This document shows, in pieces, positions 16,964-20,893 of a DNA stretch of 20,893 nucleotides. Location of the stretch: the NCBI GenBank assembly GCA_003427395.1, contig BFEA01000366.1:1110512-1131404 (forward strand). Reading direction: 5' to 3'. The number at the start of each line of letters is the position of its first letter. The stretch's first letter is position 1. Under the pieces are notes generated by a model. The model had not been told where the DNA came from, searched no databases, and was given only the letters and a program-made list of their open reading frames with translations. Position numbers and translations under genes: made by a program. The DNA is from Chara braunii. Its lineage: Eukaryota; Streptophyta; Charophyceae; Charales; Characeae.

Positions 16964-17510
16964 AATGGCTGGCAACGCCACCAAACGGAGGCCCACGCCA
17001 ATTCTTTTTTTTCGCCTCGCAGGGCGTTCCGAGCCCCCGACAAAAATGCTTCCTAAGTACTGGTGATTTAAGGGAGGGAATCCAGAATGAGTTAGAATAG
17101 CAAACACAGCTGGAGGCAATTACTTCCGTCCAGACAATCTGGATAGACCCCCAAAAGAAGACGTGAACTGGATGAGGAGGCCAAGAACACAGTACAACCA
17201 AAGGATCCATGACAAAACTGGCCCGGCAACCTGTTTCCTACTCCCTTCCCAGAGGAAACAACTCAGGCTCTCGTAACCACAAATGACTCAGCCTCTGGAG
17301 CAAAATGGCTGGCAACGCCACCAAACGGAGGCCCACGCCAATTCTTTTTTTTCGCCTCGCAGGGCGTTCCGAGCCCCAGACAAAAATGCTTCGTAAGTAA
17401 TGGTGATTTAAGGGAGGGAATCCAGAATGAGTTAGAATAGCAAACACAGCTGGAGGCAATTACTTCCGTCCAGACAGACACAACTCAGGCTCTCGTAACC
17501 ACAAATGACT
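16947..17510 (+). repeat. recent segmental duplication, 190 bp units 340 bp apart
   Basis: 16947-17136 and 17287-17476 are collinear and differ at about three positions. A 31-base word at 17258-17288 (ACAACTCAGGCTCTCGTAAC onward) recurs exactly at 17480-17510. The order is A, B, C, A', C', as if a unit A-B-C was duplicated and B was deleted from the second copy. Minus-strand frames appear twice (for example 16913-17119 and 17238-17459) for this reason only. Confidence 0.95.
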
Positions 17511-17519
17511 ATGTACCCT

Positions 17520-17700
17520 TCCCCAGGTCCCCGATCAAGATCCACACCCTCCTCACCTTCCCCGCACCATACCCCCACTCACCCTCCCTTCTGCCCCGCT
17601 TCCCACCCCTCCCCCTCCCCCCACTACCCCCGACCCCCCCCCGCCCCCCCCCCCCCCCCCCCCCCAGTGTCCTAACCTCCTGCACCTCCCTCCCTCCCGA
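17520..17700 (+). repeat. C-rich tract with poly-C
   Basis: Pyrimidine-rich, strongly C-biased, ending in 9 C, one G and 22 C (17634-17665). The minus strand could form G-quadruplexes. Sequence accuracy is doubtful in such tracts. Confidence 0.9.
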
Positions 17701-18063
17701 CTGAACCAGCACGTTTGAACCCTCGACACCCAGCACACTTGAAAATTGGATACCCGGCCCTCAAACTGATCACCACTCACCTGTACGCTTTTTCTCGAAC
17801 GAGCACCGACTATCCCCAGGCTGGCCGACTGAGCATAGCACTATAGTAAAGCACCATCAGACTGACAGCTAAGTGCAGGGACAGCAACATGGGTCGAGTG
17901 TCTGACAATAGATGGCAGGCAGTAGACTGAGTGCCGTGGCGATAGGAGTAGCCTGCTGAAGTTTCTGTGGTGGGATTCCAGGGTTTGATAGGGGGAAAAA
18001 AGTCAATCTTTTGGTCCAATAGCAATCGGTATCTTCCACCCTATCGGATTTTAGTGTTATCGG
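17701..18063. other. unassigned spacer
   Basis: No recognised gene, repeat or RNA. Confidence 0.4.
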
Positions 18064-18435
18064 TTATCGCAACTTATAGGTGTGGCAGGAACTCGAAGTA
18101 ATCATATGAAGGGACACTGGGCCTGTTTCGCAGCATGTGTTGCTCTCCATGACAGGAGCTGCCAGACGGATGACCTCCTCACTAAGCTTCGGCTCATAAC
18201 CCTTGCCTGATACGGGATCCATCTCTGGCGTTGACTTAACCGACCACTGCCTTGGAGCCTGTGTTTGCCAACCCTGAATAAATATGCGTCCCGATCTTTG
18301 CCGATCCTGCCGTGGGGGCAGTACAGTTTTGATTTTTGCCGATTTGTTATTCGTGGTCAGATACATTGCATAAAGTACAAGAGTGAGTATGGCCTCGGCA
18401 AGGACCTTTCCCGACAACATCGGTCTCGATGTCAT
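18064..18435 (-). CDS. hypothetical open frame with one hydrophobic segment
   Basis: A 123-codon minus-strand frame. Residues about 11-27 (VLAEAILTLVLYAMYL) are hydrophobic enough for a membrane segment; the rest is polar with no recognised motif. A plus-strand frame (18265-18621) overlaps it, so strand is unresolved. It could be an exon fragment or chance. Confidence 0.15.
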   Translation of the reverse strand: MTSRPMLSGKVLAEAILTLVLYAMYLTTNNKSAKIKTVLPPRQDRQRSGRIFIQGWQTQAPRQWSVKSTPEMDPVSGKGYEPKLSEEVIRLAAPVMESNTCCETGPVSLHMITSSSCHTYKLR

Positions 18436-18628
18436 TTGCTTTTTGTTTCCCTTTCGGTAGGACAGGCGGTTCCACAGGGCCCAAATATTTTCAGACCCTG
18501 CGCCGGACCCCTGAAGAATGCGGTATACGTTATATTCCCAAATGGGATTACAGCTTGGAACGGTAGAGGTGGTCTCTCCGAACGTAGTCAGGGTTGTGGC
18601 CCAGGCTATATTCGGCTATAGCAATCAG

Positions 18629-18650
18629 ATGCCCCTATTTGAAGGGGCAT
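18629..18650. repeat. perfect 8-bp hairpin
   Basis: ATGCCCCT (18629-18636) and AGGGGCAT (18643-18650) pair around ATTTGA. Confidence 0.7.
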
Positions 18651-18699
18651 AAAGGTTGCGCCACCACTCGCATGATTGACGCGGAGCTCCTGAACAGAC

Positions 18700-19110
18700 G
18701 TTCGAACTGCCAATCCCCCACCTGGGAAACACCCCCAGAGGCAACAACAGATACAGGACGCACCCCCATGACAGACCACAAGAAAATGGGACAAATCCCC
18801 GAGGAGACAATGAAGGGGGGGGGGGGGGGGGGGGGGGGGGAAGCAGCAAACTGGCACTGATGGCTTGGCACACCCGCCCTGGATGCACCGCTGAGGAGAA
18901 CCAAAACATGGAACACACCTCCAGAGGAGAGCAAAACAACGGACATACCCCTAGAGCAGAAAACAAAAGCGCCATTGAAACAAAAAAAACTCTGGATGCA
19001 CCGCTAGAGGAGAAAATAAAAGCAGGTGACAGATCAGAGGAGACAGAAAATGCAAGACATACCCTGAGAGCGGCGGTGAGAGCAGCCACTGAAAACACGG
19101 GACACACCCC
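18700..19110 (+). repeat. degenerate minisatellite with an open minus frame and a 26-base poly-G
   Basis: Loose units of about 30-60 bp are built on CACCCCCAGAGGAGA, then an A-rich stretch, then GGACAC. A 26-base G run (18815-18840) interrupts it. The minus strand stays open for 201 codons (18625-19230) with Ser/Phe/Val/Cys-rich repeats such as GVCPVFSVA and GVCPLFCSP, and the G run reads as poly-Pro. Repeat length is not constant, so this is probably a composition effect rather than a gene. Confidence 0.6.
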
Positions 19111-19125
19111 CAGAGCGACAGGTGG

Positions 19126-19245
19126 GGACCCCACTTTTCTGGTCTGGGTGTGCCACCCCACTTTCCACCCCACTTTTTTGGTCGGGGCATGTGCCACGGA
19201 GGCCCGGTACATGCCCTTTTTCCACCCCACTTCTCTAGCCCGGCT
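19126..19245 (+). repeat. CCCCACTTTT tandem words
   Basis: ACCCCACTTTTCTGGTC (near 19131), ACCCCACTTTTTTGGTC (near 19166) and ACCCCACTTCTCTAGCC (near 19224), with GTGCCAC words between, form an irregular direct repeat. Confidence 0.6.
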
Positions 19246-19341
19246 GGCTTCCTACAGCTGCATCAGCAGAGCTATCCTGGGTGGGTGGGCCGGCAGCGGA
19301 AATGGGGCTGTGAGCTGGGTGGGGTGACCACAGTAGGCAAC

Positions 19342-19518
19342 CAGGGGCCAAGTCCCACTACCAGTAGCATCGTTGAGTTTCCTCAACGCCTGAATCTGGA
19401 CGAGTGTATGGAAAGGTGCGGTTGAGGAAACTCGATGGGATCTTCTGCACATCTCCACAAACATGTCAAGATTCAGGCACTGAGGAAACTCACCGCTATT
19501 AGTGGGACCTGGGCCCAG
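19342..19518. mobile_element. foldback element with nested inverted repeats
   Basis: The left arm (19342-19401) and right arm (19465-19518) are inverted copies sharing GTCCCACTA, TGAGTTTCCTCA and GCCTGAATCT words in the same order. A further partner, GTTGAGGAAACTCGATGG (19421-19438), pairs with CATCGTTGAGTTTCCTCAAC on the left, so alternative folds are possible. The outer end CAGGGGCC resembles a hAT-type terminus, but no convincing target duplication is visible. It is non-coding and MITE-sized. Confidence 0.6.
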
Positions 19519-20083
19519 GAGGACGCATAGACAAAAAAAATGTGAGTTGGTTTGGCCAAAAATAAAAACAGACCGGATCACGCTGTATGCCGTATTCAGA
19601 AAGATAGTACTGTTAAACAATGTGGCCCCACTTTTTGAAATCGTGAAACTGTGCTACGAAACAAAAACACACTAAGAAAATGCTCAATTGCGAATTGCCA
19701 ATCAGCACCGTCAGCGGGCGGCAAGCAACTTGTTTCAGCATCTGGAATTTAGAAAAGGAATGTGAATCTGAAGGGGTTGCAGAAGGGAAGAGAGAACAGA
19801 AGGGGAACCTTTCTCCTGGACAGTGCCGGCGACGAACGATATGATGGCCCCCAGCAGCGAGGCAGTAGATTCTTCCAATCCATGGCTCAGAAGGTTAGGA
19901 TGCATGTTTTCCTCCTCTCTGTGCGAAACTGTTGGTACAAGGGTGGGAAGCTGTTCTGAAGGGTCATTTTGCAATCAGCTCACCTCGATTGGCAAGAAAG
20001 TCAGCCCAGCATCCATTACTAGCACGTACGTTTAGGACCCTCTGGGGAGTTGATCAGTCATGGTATCAAAGATCGCTTTTTTA
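19519..20083. other. unassigned region
   Basis: Overlapping frames of 65-79 codons at 19735-20035 occur on both strands with mixed composition but no recognised motif. No repeat was seen. Confidence 0.3.
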
Positions 20084-20175
20084 TAACTAAGCCTACTAAG
20101 CTGTACAATTCTCTCAATTTCACCCTTGTTTTTTTTTTTAACTAAGCTATATTCATCTCTCAATTTCACCTTGGG
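20084..20175 (+). repeat. two-copy tandem repeat, about 55 bp
   Basis: AACTAAGC and CTCTCAATTTCACC words occur twice in the same order, starting at about 20085 and 20140, separated by a T run. Confidence 0.7.
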
Positions 20176-20179
20176 AAAA

Positions 20180-20430
20180 TTTTCGAAATGCCCCCAAAGT
20201 TTGCGTTTATTTGCGGCGTGCCCCTGTGAAGGCCGACTTACCCTGTGGCGCCCCCCTCGGGCCTCTGAAATTTTCCGCAGGCCCCTGTGACCCTGTCAGC
20301 ATGGGACGTAACTTTCTGATATGCCCTTACTGGACCGCTGGTGGCGTTTCGTCGGTCCGTCCTTGAAATGCCCTCACGAGGGGCACACATCTTTCTGCGA
20401 TGCCCTTGCAGCAGTGGCGGCAGGAATTCG
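20180..20430 (+). repeat. degenerate repeats of ATGCCC(C/T)T words
   Basis: GCCCC or GCCCT words preceded by GAAAT, GCGAT, GATAT or GCGTG recur every 30-60 bp. No gene was recognised. Confidence 0.4.
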
Positions 20431-20574
20431 AATTCGAAGTGGTAGGGATGTCATGCGCCGCCACGGAAAAACGGTGCAGCAGTGAGTCTTCGAGTTCGCC
20501 GCGTGGGTGATCGATGTGTTGGAGTGCATACGGCTACCGTGCGAAGCGGAGCGTGCGCGTGTGTGTGTCCATGC

Positions 20575-20765
20575 TCATCGCCCTCCTCCCTCCTCCTCCG
20601 TCCTCATCGCCCTCCTCTCTTCTCGTCCAGCCTCCATCCTCTATCCTCGTCCGTCATCGTCAGAGTCCTTGTCCTCCCAACTTCTCTTCCCGTCCTCTTC
20701 CCTCGTTCCTCCCTCCTCCAACTTTCTCCTCGTCACCCCTCCCTCTCCTCCTCCTCGATTGTCGA
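20575..20765 (+). repeat. C/T-rich imperfect TCC/CTC repeats
   Basis: Pyrimidine-rich with CCTCCTC and CGTCCTC words. The 88-codon frame across it (20507-20773) is low-complexity Ser/Pro/Leu. Confidence 0.7.
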
Positions 20766-20829
20766 TCTCATAACCATCACCATGACCGTCTTCTTGGAGT
20801 ACTCTCCCATGCACGCGCGCGCGTCTGCA

Positions 20830-20841
20830 TATGTGTGTGTG

Positions 20842-20878
<37 letters not shown>

Positions 20879-20893
20879 GTGTGTGTGTGTGTG
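20830..20893 (+). repeat. TG microsatellite at the window end
   Basis: TG units with occasional TTG interruptions run to the end of the window and probably continue beyond it. Confidence 0.95.

Noticed and set aside
16913-17459. Two similar proteins (minus strand) suggesting a paralogous gene pair
   Set aside because: They arise only because the underlying 190-bp DNA is duplicated; the frames are short, alternative frames are equally open and no domain is seen.
17509-17780. Gly-rich minus frames
   Set aside because: Translation of the poly-C and C-rich tract.

Overview
This window is repeat-rich, gene-poor nuclear DNA of a photosynthetic eukaryote. I found no intact protein-coding gene. The evidence for a plant or algal nucleus is organellar DNA scattered among nuclear repeats. 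There are mitochondrial fragments of cox2 (287-430), cob (1811-1963), nad4 (7458-7600, minus) and nad4L (15545-15670, minus), and a plastid-type 23S rRNA fragment (15950-16119, minus). The mitochondrial protein fragments look like those of the green lineage, and a short TTTAGGG-like tract lies at 9281-9299. A charophyte alga or a large-genome plant would fit; the exact taxon is a guess.

Layout. 1-1012: GC-rich foldback sequence, the cox2 fragment, then two copies of a dispersed repeat, one carrying a 251-bp terminal-inverted-repeat element with an 8-bp target duplication. 1013-2000: two degenerate hammerhead-ribozyme motifs on the minus strand about 405 bp apart, then the cob fragment. 2100-4000: simple repeats (A, GGA, ATC, CT, GT, GA), including a composite satellite in which GT/GA runs alternate with a conserved unique block. 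4400-4800: a candidate inverted-repeat element and a 59-bp duplication. 5042-5575 and 6510-7045: tetranucleotide CTAT-type arrays, the second interspersed with small hairpin units. 7199-9735: two diverged copies of an unidentified 0.8-kb sequence that looks formerly coding. Copy A contains the nad4 insertion; copy B contains a perfect 12-bp hairpin and an unrelated insert.

9740-12200 is non-coding, with several strong palindromes and a long pyrimidine-rich stretch. 12219-13316 holds a truncated second copy of the 251-bp element, abutting a dead IS630/Tc1/mariner-type transposase on the minus strand. 13380-15200 has small tandem repeats and a 26-bp minisatellite. 15400-16120 has a nested hairpin followed by the nad4L and 23S fragments. 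16300-17510 contains degenerate GT-rich repeats and a recent 340-bp-offset duplication. 17520-20893 has C and G homopolymers, a degenerate minisatellite with an open frame, a foldback element (19342-19518), and terminal CT and TG simple repeats.

No operon, pathway or defence system is present. The most interesting signals are the hammerhead pair, the mobile element with its empty target site visible in the same window, and the clustered organellar insertions.
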